DNA of 64,000 nucleotides from Telluria beijingensis (lineage in GTDB: Bacteria > Pseudomonadota > Gammaproteobacteria > Burkholderiales > Burkholderiaceae_D), in contig NZ_CP132480.1 in the NCBI RefSeq assembly GCF_030770395.1, positions 1,035,115 to 1,099,114 of the forward strand, written 5' to 3'. A model generated the notes under the pieces. It was not told the origin of the DNA and did no database searches. It saw only the letters and a list, made by a program, of their open reading frames with translations. Of this stretch, positions 8,284 through 16,801 are shown piece after piece (within the stretch, counting starts at the first letter, position 1; the number at the start of each line of letters is the position of its first letter). The translations under genes and the position numbers were made by a program.

Positions 8284-9996
8284 TCAACCCCGCGACTTGG
8301 CGGCTTCGGCCTGCTTGCGGATCGTCTCCAGCGTGGCGTTCGGCGTGATCAGGTTGCCGTCGTAGCGCAGTTCGATCACGGCCGGCAGCTTGTGGCGTTC
8401 GGCGTGTTCGAGCGCACGGCGCAGTGCCGGCGCGAAATCGGCGGTCTGGTCGACGACCTCGCCATGGCCGCCATAGGCGCGCGCCAGCGCGGCGAAGTCC
8501 GGATTGTGCAGGCCCGTGCCCGACACCCGGCCCGGGTAGGTGCGCTCCTGGTGCATGCGGATGGTGCCGAACATATTGTTATTGAAGACCAGGATCACGA
8601 CCCCGGCGCCGTATTGCACGGCGGTCGCCAGTTCCTGGCCGGTCATCATGAATTCGCCGTCGCCGGCGAAGGTCACCACGGCGCGCTCCGGCCACACGAT
8701 CTTGGCCGCCACGCCAGCCGGCACCGCGTAACCCATCGCGCCGCTGGTCGGCGCCAGTTGGGTGCGCATGCCGCCATAGCGGTAGAAGCGGTGGGCCCAC
8801 GAGGCGTAGTTGCCGGCGCCATTCGTGATGATGGCGTCGTGCGGCAACTGGTCCATCAAGTCCTGCACCACCTGCCACAGGTCGAGCGGCACGCCTTCTC
8901 TCAAGAGGGCCGGCTGCGCCTGCCAGGCGGCCAGTTCGGCCTTCGCCTCGGCCACGCTGTTTGCCCAGGCGCTGCTGTCGACCGGCGCCATCGCGGCCAG
9001 CATGGCGCAGGCTTGCGGCATGCCGCTGGCGATCATCAACTCTCCCTGGTAGACGCTGCCCAGTTCTTCCGGGTCAGGGTGGATATGCACCAGGCGCTGG
9101 CGCGGCACCGGCGCTTCCAGCAGCGTATAGCCGCCGGTGGTCATCTCGCCCAGGCGCGGGCCGATCGCGATCACCAGGTCGGCCTCCTTGACGCGCGCGG
9201 CCAGCTTCGGGTTGATGCCGATGCCGACGTCGCCCACGTAGTTCGGATGCGCGTTGTCGAGCAGGTCCTGGAAGCGGAAGGTGCAGCCCACCGGCAGGCG
9301 GTTGGCTTCGGCGAAGCGGGCCAGGTCGGCGCAGGCCTGCGCATTCCAGGTGCCGCCGCCCAGCAGGACCAGCGGGCGTCGACTCTCGGCCAGCATCGCG
9401 CGCAGCGTGGCAATCTGCGCGCCGGACGGCGCGCCGTGCGACGGCTGGTAGGGGCGGGTGTCGGCCACTTCGGCGGTCGTCACCAGCATGTCTTCCGGCA
9501 GCGCCAGCACCACCGGGCCGGGGCGGCCGCTGGTGGCGACCTGGAAGGCGCGCGCCAGGTATTCGGGAATGCGGTCGGCGCGGTCGATCTGGGCCACCCA
9601 TTTCGCCATCTGGCCGTACATGCGGCGGTAGTCGATTTCCTGGAACGCCTCGCGGTCGACGAAGTCGTTGCCGACCTGGCCGATGAACAGGATCATCGGG
9701 GTCGAGTCCTGGAACGCGGTGTGCACGCCGATCGACGCATTGGTGGCGCCGGGACCGCGGGTGACGAAGCAGATGCCCGGTTTGCCGGTCATCTTGCCGT
9801 AGGCCTCGGCCATGAACGCCGCGCCCCCTTCCTGGCGGTTGATCACGAAGCGGATGTCCGAATCGTGCAGCGCATCGAGCACGTCCAGGTAGCTTTCGCC
9901 GGGGACGCCGAAGGCGGTGTCGACGCCGTGGACGCGGAGCGCGTCGACCAGCAGTTGGCCGCCGGTGCGGGAAGGGTGCGGGGTAGGGTCCGTCAT
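8284..9996 (-). CDS. Thiamine diphosphate-dependent enzyme, acetolactate-synthase-like
   Basis: About 570 residues with all three ThDP-enzyme domains. The PYR domain carries the catalytic Glu in NRQEGGAAFMAEAYG. The central domain has the Rossmann-like LVLLGGGTWN. The PP domain holds GDGEFMMT, then FNNNMFGTIRMHQE, the metal/ThDP motif. It resembles acetolactate synthase large subunits (IlvB/AlsS relatives), but no small subunit gene follows, so I would not call it IlvB; related 2-oxoacid decarboxylases or ligases are possible. ATG 9996 has GGA 7 bases upstream; ATG 10008 would add four residues without a ribosome site. Transcribed alone, it converges on the small membrane gene. Confidence 0.85.
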   Translation of the reverse strand: MTDPTPHPSRTGGQLLVDALRVHGVDTAFGVPGESYLDVLDALHDSDIRFVINRQEGGAAFMAEAYGKMTGKPGICFVTRGPGATNASIGVHTAFQDSTPMILFIGQVGNDFVDREAFQEIDYRRMYGQMAKWVAQIDRADRIPEYLARAFQVATSGRPGPVVLALPEDMLVTTAEVADTRPYQPSHGAPSGAQIATLRAMLAESRRPLVLLGGGTWNAQACADLARFAEANRLPVGCTFRFQDLLDNAHPNYVGDVGIGINPKLAARVKEADLVIAIGPRLGEMTTGGYTLLEAPVPRQRLVHIHPDPEELGSVYQGELMIASGMPQACAMLAAMAPVDSSAWANSVAEAKAELAAWQAQPALLREGVPLDLWQVVQDLMDQLPHDAIITNGAGNYASWAHRFYRYGGMRTQLAPTSGAMGYAVPAGVAAKIVWPERAVVTFAGDGEFMMTGQELATAVQYGAGVVILVFNNNMFGTIRMHQERTYPGRVSGTGLHNPDFAALARAYGGHGEVVDQTADFAPALRRALEHAERHKLPAVIELRYDGNLITPNATLETIRKQAEAAKSRG

Positions 9997-10147
9997 TGAA
10001 TCATCCATGTCAAAGAGGCTATCCGGGCATTCTAGGCGAGCGGCCCGGGAACAGCTTTTGAAATGGCGACATCAAATTACAGAAAAGACGAGGTGGTCGA
10101 TTCTGGCCGTTCCGGTCGATACGGCCAATCGACCGGAAGGGCCCCAA

Positions 10148-10744
10148 TCAGCGCATTGTCGTTGCGGCCGATTTGCGCGCGCCGCGCCGGCCCGCATAAC
10201 GCATCGTGGCGAGGCCTGCTGCCAGCAGCAATGCGCTCGCCGGTTCCGGCACCGGCGACGGTGCGTCGATCGTGTCCACGCCGAACGTGAAGCTGCCGTT
10301 CCAGAATCCGTCCGTGCCGAAGAAATAATCGTCCCAATCCTCGAAGAACTCAACACGCAGCAAGCCGTCCGTGCCCACCTGGAACGACAGGCCCAGGTCG
10401 ACCAGGTCGGCGAAACCGGAATAGCTGGCAGAGCCGGGGAACTCGTCGCCGAGTCCTGGCGTGAAGAACACGCCATTCGCAAAATCGGTGCTTTCGAACG
10501 CCACTACCATCTCTGACAGATAGCTCGGGTCGAGTGCCGTCAGGGTGAGGTCGAAGGCGATACTGGTGATGGTCGAGTTGGCGCCCACATCGACCGTGCC
10601 CACGAAGTTGTCAGGGTCGCCCAGTCCACCGTAGCTGGGAATATCGAAGAGGTCGACGGTGATGCTGACCGGCGCGGCGAATGCGGAAGCGGATGCGAGG
10701 AACGACAAACCGACGAGCAGTTTCTTGAACGTTTTCAGCGACAT
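10148..10744 (-). CDS. PEP-CTERM sorting-domain protein
   Basis: A 198-residue secreted protein. It has a signal peptide (residues 1-23, cut after ASAFA), a beta-rich, Asp/Gly/Phe-rich middle, and a C-terminal sorting signal: VPEPAS, a hydrophobic stretch ALLLAAGLA, then a basic tail (RRGARK). Exosortase systems process such proteins for export to the surface in species that make exopolysaccharide. No exosortase gene is in the window, so it must be elsewhere. AGGGAG lies 8 bases upstream of ATG 10744. No partner gene adjoins; function beyond sorting is unknown. Confidence 0.88.
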   Translation of the reverse strand: MSLKTFKKLLVGLSFLASASAFAAPVSITVDLFDIPSYGGLGDPDNFVGTVDVGANSTITSIAFDLTLTALDPSYLSEMVVAFESTDFANGVFFTPGLGDEFPGSASYSGFADLVDLGLSFQVGTDGLLRVEFFEDWDDYFFGTDGFWNGSFTFGVDTIDAPSPVPEPASALLLAAGLATMRYAGRRGARKSAATTMR

Positions 10745-10945
10745 GTGAATTCTCCCTGGTAGTTGGAGCCATGTTGGTACGCAACAACCGTGCCTGCGCT
10801 GCCAGGCCCTTCCAGCTGATTGATTTCTTTAAGATAATGAACAGTGCATAGTGCCGACATCAGTGGAATGTAAGATTTATCGACAACTTGCGTCACAGTT
10901 TATTTTTCAGTGAGCGCAGTCGCAGCCAATGGCGCCCGCATCGGT
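10745..10945. other. Intergenic region between PEP-CTERM gene and rnpB
   Basis: About 200 bases with an AT-rich middle (TTGATTTCTTTAAGATAATGAA near 10820-10840) that could hold the divergent promoters. I see no gene or clear operator. Confidence 0.4.
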
Positions 10946-10951
10946 TACAAT
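10946..10951 (+). promoter_or_regulatory. -10 box of rnpB promoter
   Basis: TACAAT (5/6 to TATAAT), ending 7-9 bases before the first base of the RNase P RNA P1 helix, as expected for a stable RNA promoter. No convincing -35 is visible. Confidence 0.6.
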
Positions 10952-10957
10952 GCGCCC

Positions 10958-11304
10958 GTGAAGCAGGCCAGACAGTCGCTGGTCCACGCCGCAAGGTCGT
11001 GGACGGGAGGAAGGTCCGGACTCCATAGAGCGGGGTGACGGTTAACGGCCGTCCGCTGAAGTCCGCTGGCGCAAGCCAGCGGTATAAGGCGAGGAATAGG
11101 GCCACAGAGACGAGCGTATTCAGTTACGGTGAAACGCGGTAACCTCCACCTGGAGCAATTCCAAATAGGCACGCGTTGATGTTGCTCGCGGAGCGTGCGG
11201 GTAGGAAGCTTGAGCGCTGGAGTAATCCAGCGCCTAGAGGAATGATTGTCCAAGCGTCGCCGCAAGGTGGCGCTACACAGAATCCGGCCTATCGGCCTGC
11301 TTTA
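10958..11304 (+). ncRNA. rnpB: RNase P RNA (bacterial class A)
   Basis: The catalytic RNA that matures tRNA 5' ends. The universally conserved blocks are visible in order: GAGGAAGGTCCGGACTCC-like CRI (GGGAGGAAGGTCCGG at 11005-11019), GGTGACGG, GAAACGCGGTAACCTCCACC, AGCAATTCCAAATAGG, and near the 3' end AGAGGAATGATTGTCC and ACAGAATCCGGCCTATCGG. The P1 helix closes the molecule: AAGCAGGCC (10961-10969) pairs with GGCCTGCTT (11294-11302). Ends are set by P1 and so are approximate by a few bases. Confidence 0.97.
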
Positions 11305-11399
11305 CATATAATTCCTGGCGCGGGCGCCATGCCCTGCGCCTGTCGACGGTCGTCCCGGACCGCTAGCGTTCCGCGCCGGCCGCGCTGCCGGAGACGCCA

Positions 11400-12893
11400 T
11401 TGACGCAATACATCCTCGCTCTCGACCAGGGCACGACCAGTTCGCGCGCCATCGTGTTCGACCATGCCGGCTTGCCGGTGGCGAGCTGCCAGCGTGAATT
11501 TCCCCAGCACTTCCCCCAACCTGGCTGGGTCGAGCACGACCCGCTCGATATCTGGCACAGCCAGCTCGCCTGCGCGCGCGAGGCATTGGCCCAGGGCGGC
11601 ATCGCGCCGTCGCAGATCGCGGCGATTGGCATCGCCAACCAGCGCGAGACCACGATTTTGTGGGACCGCGCCAGCGGCGAGCCGGTGGCCAATGCCATCG
11701 TCTGGCAAGACCGGCGCACGGCCGGCGCCTGCGACCGCCTGCGCGAAGCGGGCCACGCGCCATTGATCCAGGAACGCACCGGTCTCGAGATCGACGCCTA
11801 TTTTTCCGCCACCAAGCTGCAGTGGCTGCTGGACCACGTTCCCGGCGCGCGCGCCCGGGCCGAAAAAGGCGAGCTGGCCTTCGGCACCGTCGACAGCTGG
11901 CTCATCTACCGCCTGTGCGGCCGCCACGTCACCGACACCGGCAATGCCGCGCGCACGATGCTGTTCAACATCCACACGCTGGCCTGGGACGAGGACTTGC
12001 TGGCGCTGTTCGGCATCCCGCGCGCGCTGCTGCCCGAGGTCGTTCCCAGCGCCGGCACGGTCGGCCTGGCGGCCGCGGAATGGTTCGGCCATGCGATCCC
12101 GATCGCCGGCATCGCCGGCGACCAGCAGGCCGCCACCTTCGGGCAAGCCTGCCACCGCAAGGGCCTGGTCAAGAATACCTACGGCACCGGCTGCTTCATG
12201 CTGATGCATGCGGGCGATGCTGCGCCGCTCTCCCGCAACCGCCTGCTGGCGACGGTCGGCTGGACCGTCGACGGCCGTACCGACTACCTGCTCGAGGGCA
12301 GCGTGTTCATGGGCGGCGCCACCGTGCAATGGCTGCGCGACGGCTTGGGCATCATCCGCCAGTCGGGCGATGTCGAGGCCCTGGCTACCAGCGTGCCGGA
12401 CAGCGGCGGCGTGATGCTGGTGCCGGCGTTTACGGGCCTTGGGGCGCCGCACTGGGACCCGTATGCGCGCGGCACGATCCTCGGCATGACGCGCGGCACC
12501 ACGGCCGCCCATATCGCGCGCGCCGCGCTCGAGGCCATCGCCTACCAGAGCGCCGAACTGTTGAACGCGATGCAGAAGGACGCCGCCTGCGCCGTCACCG
12601 AACTGCGCGCCGATGGCGGCGCGGCGCGCAACGCGCTGCTGATGCAATTCCAGGCCGACCTGCTCGGGGTCGAGGTGGTCTGCCCGCGCGTCACCGAGAC
12701 CACCGCCCTCGGCGCGGCCTACCTGGCGGGCCTGGCCTGCGGCTACTGGGAATCGCTGGAGGCGATCGCGGCGCAGTGGCAGGTCGAGCGTCGCTATGCG
12801 CCGCGGATGGACGCCGGCCGCCGCGAAGAATTGATGGAGCGCTGGGGGCGGGCGGTCGGGCATGCGCGGTCGTGGGCCATGCCGGAGAGCTAG
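11400..12893 (+). CDS. glpK: Glycerol kinase
   Basis: A 497-residue FGGY-family kinase that makes glycerol 3-phosphate from glycerol and ATP. N-terminal [15 protein letters not shown] is the phosphate-binding loop. [14 protein letters not shown], the [18 protein letters not shown] region, [13 protein letters not shown] and the C-terminal FGGY-type signature ([18 protein letters not shown]) follow as in E. coli GlpK. The start is TTG 11400, fixed by GGAG 6 bases upstream and by homology at [10 protein letters not shown]. It lies about 95 bases after rnpB, with no glpF or glpD in the window, so it looks like a lone glycerol gene. Confidence 0.96.
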   Translation: MTQYILALDQGTTSSRAIVFDHAGLPVASCQREFPQHFPQPGWVEHDPLDIWHSQLACAREALAQGGIAPSQIAAIGIANQRETTILWDRASGEPVANAIVWQDRRTAGACDRLREAGHAPLIQERTGLEIDAYFSATKLQWLLDHVPGARARAEKGELAFGTVDSWLIYRLCGRHVTDTGNAARTMLFNIHTLAWDEDLLALFGIPRALLPEVVPSAGTVGLAAAEWFGHAIPIAGIAGDQQAATFGQACHRKGLVKNTYGTGCFMLMHAGDAAPLSRNRLLATVGWTVDGRTDYLLEGSVFMGGATVQWLRDGLGIIRQSGDVEALATSVPDSGGVMLVPAFTGLGAPHWDPYARGTILGMTRGTTAAHIARAALEAIAYQSAELLNAMQKDAACAVTELRADGGAARNALLMQFQADLLGVEVVCPRVTETTALGAAYLAGLACGYWESLEAIAAQWQVERRYAPRMDAGRREELMERWGRAVGHARSWAMPES

Positions 12894-12973
12894 GGCCGTA
12901 TTGTGGCAATTCAGCAACATTGTTGCGTAAAACCAGCAAAATTGAAATAGTCGATAAAAGTGATGAAATTGAT

Positions 12974-13001
12974 TTGATTCCGCACGGAAACGCGGTATCA
13001 T
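12974..13001 (+). promoter_or_regulatory. Sigma-70-type promoter of the SCPU pilus operon
   Basis: TTGATT (12974-12979), a 16-base spacer, then TATCAT (12996-13001), within an AT-rich stretch unlike the surroundings. Predicted start near 13008, giving a leader of about 60 nt to the first SCPU gene. Confidence 0.6.
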
Positions 13002-13028
13002 ATTTTCCGAGTTGAGTAATTCCGTGCG
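12981..13028. repeat. Inverted repeat flanking the pilus -10 box
   Basis: CGCACGGAA (12981-12989) and TTCCGTGCG (13020-13028) are perfect 9-bp inverted arms 30 bases apart, one in the promoter spacer and one in the leader. It could be a regulator site; only the right arm lies wholly in the transcript. Confidence 0.55.
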
Positions 13029-13069
13029 CATCATGGTGATCGCGCCCTCGACCGACCTGGAGAATAGAA

Positions 13070-13591
13070 ATGATGTCGACCCCGAACCGTAACCGCGCAG
13101 CAACCCGCGTCCTGGCTGCTGTCCTGGCCGCCGTCATGCCTTTCACCAGCGCCGTCGCCGCCAGCCCGGCCACCGCCAAGTTCGACGTGACGATGAGCGT
13201 CGTGGCCGACTGCACCGTCACCGCGACCAGCCTCGATTTCGGCCAGACCGGCCTGATCACCTCGGCCAAGAACGGTCAATCCAACTTGACTGTGACATGC
13301 ACCAACACGACGCCTTACAATGTGGGATTGGATGCCGGTACCGGCGCCGGTTCGAGCGGCACGACGCGTTTCCTGTCGGGCAGCAGCGGCGCGAATACCG
13401 ATAAAGTGAAATTCAATCTGTACCGTTCGCCGGGCGCGGGCCTGTGGGGCAACACCCAGGGCACCGATACCCTGGCCGGCACCGGTAATGGCGACAAGCA
13501 GACCCTGACCGTGTACGGCGAGATCCCGGTGCAGAATGCGCCGACGCCGGACAACTACAAGTCGCAAATCACGGCATCCGTTTATTTCTAA
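13070..13591 (+). CDS. Spore coat protein U (SCPU) domain pilus subunit
   Basis: A 173-residue secreted protein: signal peptide (residues 1-31, cut near AVAA), then one SCPU domain with VVADCTVTATSLDFG and LTVTCTNTTPYNVGLDAG (the disulfide cysteines) and the closing TVYGEIP...TPDNYKSQITASVYF. This is the major-pilin type of archaic chaperone-usher pili (Csu A/B-like). GGAG is 8 bases upstream of ATG 13070. First gene of the operon: subunit, chaperone, usher, two-domain subunit. Confidence 0.92.
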   Translation: MMSTPNRNRAATRVLAAVLAAVMPFTSAVAASPATAKFDVTMSVVADCTVTATSLDFGQTGLITSAKNGQSNLTVTCTNTTPYNVGLDAGTGAGSSGTTRFLSGSSGANTDKVKFNLYRSPGAGLWGNTQGTDTLAGTGNGDKQTLTVYGEIPVQNAPTPDNYKSQITASVYF

Positions 13592-13603
13592 ACTGGAGTG
13601 TGC

Positions 13604-14353
13604 ATGCGGAGTCTTCGCTGCGCCGCCATCGCGGCGGCCCGCTTTACAGCCTTGTCCCTAACCCTGGGCGCCAGCACGCTGGCGCATGGCGCCAACCTGC
13701 AGATTTCGCCGGTCTCGATCAGCTTCCAGCCGGGCCAGAACGCGGCCGGCATCCAGCTCCAGAACAATGGCGATACGCCGCTGTACGGCCAGGTGCGCGT
13801 CTATGCCTGGGACCAGCGTGACGGCAACGACGCCCTGACCCCGACCACGCAACTGGTGGCCAGCCCGCCGGTGATCGAGGTCGCCCCCAACAGCACCCAG
13901 ACCATCCGCCTGGTGCGCCGCGCCGGCGCGCAAGCCGCCCCCGGCGGCGCCGAGCAGACCTTCCGCATCCTCATCGACGAACTCCCGCGCGGCGACAGCC
14001 CGCAGGGCAATGTCGCGATCCGCCTCCAGTATTCGGTGCCGGCCTTCGTGCTGCCGGCCGACGGCCAGGCCGCGCCCAGGCTCGAATGGAGCACCTTCCA
14101 GCGCAACGGCGCCTGGCACCTGCGCGCCTTCAACACCGGCAACCTGCACGCCCAGATCGGCGCCACCAGCGTACGCATCGGCGAGCGCGACGTCGAACTC
14201 TCCAAGGGCCTGCTGGGCTATGCGCTGCCGAACCGTGCCCGCGAATGGCAGTTGCCGGCCGACGTGGCGGCCGGCATGCCGGCGCCGCTGGCGATCCAGG
14301 CCATGGTGAACACCCGGCCCCAGTCCGCCAGCGCCGCCGTCGCCAGGGACTGA
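13604..14353 (+). CDS. Periplasmic pilus chaperone (PapD/CsuC-like)
   Basis: A 249-residue protein with a signal peptide (cut near THALA/HGAN, about residue 30) and two immunoglobulin-like domains. The first carries ISPVSISFQPGQNAAGIQLQN and the strand LVASPPVIEVAPNSTQTIRLVRR, with the Arg typical of the subunit-binding G1/F1 edge; the second covers about residues 140-240. It holds SCPU subunits in the periplasm by donor-strand complementation and hands them to the usher. ATG 13604 has GGAG 5 bases upstream; the in-frame GTG at 13598 overlaps that site. It starts 12 bases after the subunit gene. Confidence 0.92.
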   Translation: MRSLRCAAIAAARFTALSLTLGASTLAHGANLQISPVSISFQPGQNAAGIQLQNNGDTPLYGQVRVYAWDQRDGNDALTPTTQLVASPPVIEVAPNSTQTIRLVRRAGAQAAPGGAEQTFRILIDELPRGDSPQGNVAIRLQYSVPAFVLPADGQAAPRLEWSTFQRNGAWHLRAFNTGNLHAQIGATSVRIGERDVELSKGLLGYALPNRAREWQLPADVAAGMPAPLAIQAMVNTRPQSASAAVARD

Positions 14354-14359
14354 TTCCCC

Positions 14360-16801
14360 GTGCGGCACTCGACCCGCGGCCTGCGATGGCGGGCGCTGCG
14401 CTCGTCCTGCCTGCTGGCCCTGAGCCTGACGCCGATCGCCGCCGCCGTCGCGCAAGTGGCGCAGCCGGCGCCCGCCCCCGCATCCGCCGAAGCGGCGCAG
14501 CCGGTCGAACTCTTTCTTGAAACCAGCATCGACGGCCAGCCGACCGGCCAGATCGTCTCCGTCTTCCAGACCGGCGCCACGCTGCGCATGACGGTCGAGA
14601 CCCTGCGCGAGCTGGGCCTGGACCCGGCCCGCTTCGGCGTGGCCGGGCGCAGCGATTTTTCGCTGGACGAGGTACGCGGCATGCGCTGGGCGTATGACCC
14701 GGCCAGGCAGGCCCTGGCGCTGACCCTGACCGACGCCCTGCGCGAGCAGCGCGTGCTGAGCGCGCGCACGGTACGCAAGGCCGGCCCGGCCCAGGCCAGC
14801 CGCGGCATGCTGCTCAACTACAATGTGTTCGGCCAGAGCAGCTCGCGCTCGATGGCCGGCACGCTCGACCTGCGCTATTTCGACCGCCATGGTTCTCTCA
14901 ACAGCACCGGCGCCGCCGTGCTGCGCGGGCCGGGGCAGGGCTATACGCGCTACGACACCAGCTGGACCCGCTCGTCGCAAGACCAACTGTCGACCTGGCA
15001 GTTCGGCGACATCGTCGCCCCGGCGCTCAGCTGGACCCGCGCCATGCGCCTGGGCGGCGTCGAATGGCGCCGCAATTTCGACCTGCGGCCCGACCTCGTG
15101 ACCTATCCGGTGGCCTCGGTCGCCGGGTCGGCCGTGGTGCCCACCAGCGTCGACCTGTACGTGAACGGCGTGCGCCAGTTCAGCGCCGCCGTGCCCACCG
15201 GTCCCTTCGTGGTCGACCAGGTCACGGGCCTGAACGGCGCCGGTCAGGCCACCGTGGTCACCCGCGACGCTTTGGGGCGCGAAGTCGCCACCACCTTGCC
15301 GCTGTACGTCGACACCCGCCTGCTGGCGCAGGGCCTGAGCGATTTCGCGCTCTCGGTCGGCGCATTGCGGCGCGACTACGGCCTGCATTCCTTCCGCTAC
15401 GGCAGCCCGGCGGCGCTGGCGTCGTGGCGCCACGGCTGGAGCGATACCATGACGCTCGAGGGACATGCCGAGGCCGGCAGCGGCCTGGTGCTGGCCGGGG
15501 CCGGCGTGCTCAAGCGCATCCCGAACGCGGGCGTGCTCAGCGCCGCGCTGGCCGCGAGCGTCGGCCACCATCGCGGCGGCCAGGTCAGCCTCGGCTACCA
15601 GTACGTATCGCCGCGCTTCGCCTTCGACATGCAGTCGGTACGCGCCAGCCGCGACTACGGCGACCTGGGCGTGCTCGAAGGCGTGCCGGTGCCGCGCGCG
15701 CTCGATCGCGCCACGCTGAGCACCTCGTACCGCGGCAATGGCTTGAGCGTGAGCCTGATCCAGCTGCGCCTGCCGGCCGCGACCAGCTTCGGCCTGGGGT
15801 CCGATCCGCTGGGCGGCGGGATTGGCGCGGGAACGCCGATCGGCCCGGTCGAAGACCTGCCGGCCGTCACCCGCAATGTGTCGCTGGCCTGGTCGCGCAG
15901 CGTCGGGCAGCGCGGCAACCTGAGCGTCAGCGCCTTCCAGGACCTGAAGCGGCACGCCGAGCGCGGCATCACCGCCACCTTCAGCATGGCCTTCGATTCG
16001 CGGGTCTCGTTCAATACCAACGGGGGCCGCCAGCGCGGCGACAGGACGGCCGCGATGTCGCTCGGACGGGCGCCGGACTTCGAGGGCGGCATCGGCTGGG
16101 CGCTGCAGTCCGGCATGGCCGGCGACCAGCGCTACCACCAGGCGCAAGTCCAGTACCTGGGTTCGCACGGCCGCGCCGGCATCGCGACCCAGCGCGTGAA
16201 CGGCATCAGCAACACCAGCCTGGACTTCAGCGGCGCGCTGGTGGCGATGGACGGCACGCTGGTCGCGGCGCGCCAGGTCGGCAACGGCTTCGCCCTGGTC
16301 TCGACCGGCGCGCCCGGCCTGCCGGTGTTGCAGGACAACCGCGTGATCGGCCGCACCGACCGCAATGGACGCCTGTTGGTGCCGGACCTGCAGCCGTACG
16401 CCGCCAACCGGATCGCGATCGATCCGTCGTCGCTGCCGCCCGACACCCGCATCGCGGGCAGCAGCCAGGACGTGGTGCCACGCGAGTTTGCCGGCGTGGT
16501 GGCGCGCTTCGAGATCGAACGCTATGCGGCCGCGACCCTGATGCTGGTCGGGCCCGACGGCCAACCACCCGAGGTCGGCACGCCCGCGCGCCTGGAAGGC
16601 GCGGCCACTGAAAATACAACCGGCGCGGTGGTCGGTTACGATGGCGTGCTGTTCGTCGAAGGATTGCGCGCGCATAACCGGGTGACGGTCGGGACCGGCG
16701 CGGATGCCTGCGAGGTGCGTTTCGACTACAAGCCGGTGGAGGGCGAGCTGCCGACCATCGGACCGCTGGCATGCCAGCCCGTGCAAGGAAGACAACCATG
16801 A
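14360..16801 (+). CDS. Outer-membrane fimbrial usher (FimD/CsuD-like)
   Basis: An 813-residue protein with a signal peptide (about 1-32), an N-terminal chaperone-binding domain (VELFLETSIDGQPTGQIVSV), a large beta-barrel interrupted by the plug (SVDLYVNGVRQFSAAVPTGPF region, near 255-330), and two C-terminal domains ending with TIGPLACQP. It is the pore that polymerises and secretes the pilus. The start is GTG 14360 without a clear ribosome site, 6 bases after the chaperone stop, so coupling is likely. Its stop overlaps the next start (ATGA). Shorter barrels of this kind belong to the archaic (sigma) clade. Confidence 0.93.
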   Translation: MRHSTRGLRWRALRSSCLLALSLTPIAAAVAQVAQPAPAPASAEAAQPVELFLETSIDGQPTGQIVSVFQTGATLRMTVETLRELGLDPARFGVAGRSDFSLDEVRGMRWAYDPARQALALTLTDALREQRVLSARTVRKAGPAQASRGMLLNYNVFGQSSSRSMAGTLDLRYFDRHGSLNSTGAAVLRGPGQGYTRYDTSWTRSSQDQLSTWQFGDIVAPALSWTRAMRLGGVEWRRNFDLRPDLVTYPVASVAGSAVVPTSVDLYVNGVRQFSAAVPTGPFVVDQVTGLNGAGQATVVTRDALGREVATTLPLYVDTRLLAQGLSDFALSVGALRRDYGLHSFRYGSPAALASWRHGWSDTMTLEGHAEAGSGLVLAGAGVLKRIPNAGVLSAALAASVGHHRGGQVSLGYQYVSPRFAFDMQSVRASRDYGDLGVLEGVPVPRALDRATLSTSYRGNGLSVSLIQLRLPAATSFGLGSDPLGGGIGAGTPIGPVEDLPAVTRNVSLAWSRSVGQRGNLSVSAFQDLKRHAERGITATFSMAFDSRVSFNTNGGRQRGDRTAAMSLGRAPDFEGGIGWALQSGMAGDQRYHQAQVQYLGSHGRAGIATQRVNGISNTSLDFSGALVAMDGTLVAARQVGNGFALVSTGAPGLPVLQDNRVIGRTDRNGRLLVPDLQPYAANRIAIDPSSLPPDTRIAGSSQDVVPREFAGVVARFEIERYAAATLMLVGPDGQPPEVGTPARLEGAATENTTGAVVGYDGVLFVEGLRAHNRVTVGTGADACEVRFDYKPVEGELPTIGPLACQPVQGRQP

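Noticed and set aside
8284..9996. Calling the ThDP enzyme IlvB
   Set aside because: No ilvN/ilvH small subunit or ilvC follows, and related ThDP enzymes share the motifs, so a specific symbol is not justified.
10148..10744. Exosortase/PEP-CTERM locus
   Set aside because: Only the sorted substrate is present; no exosortase or exopolysaccharide gene lies within reach, so a locus cannot be claimed.
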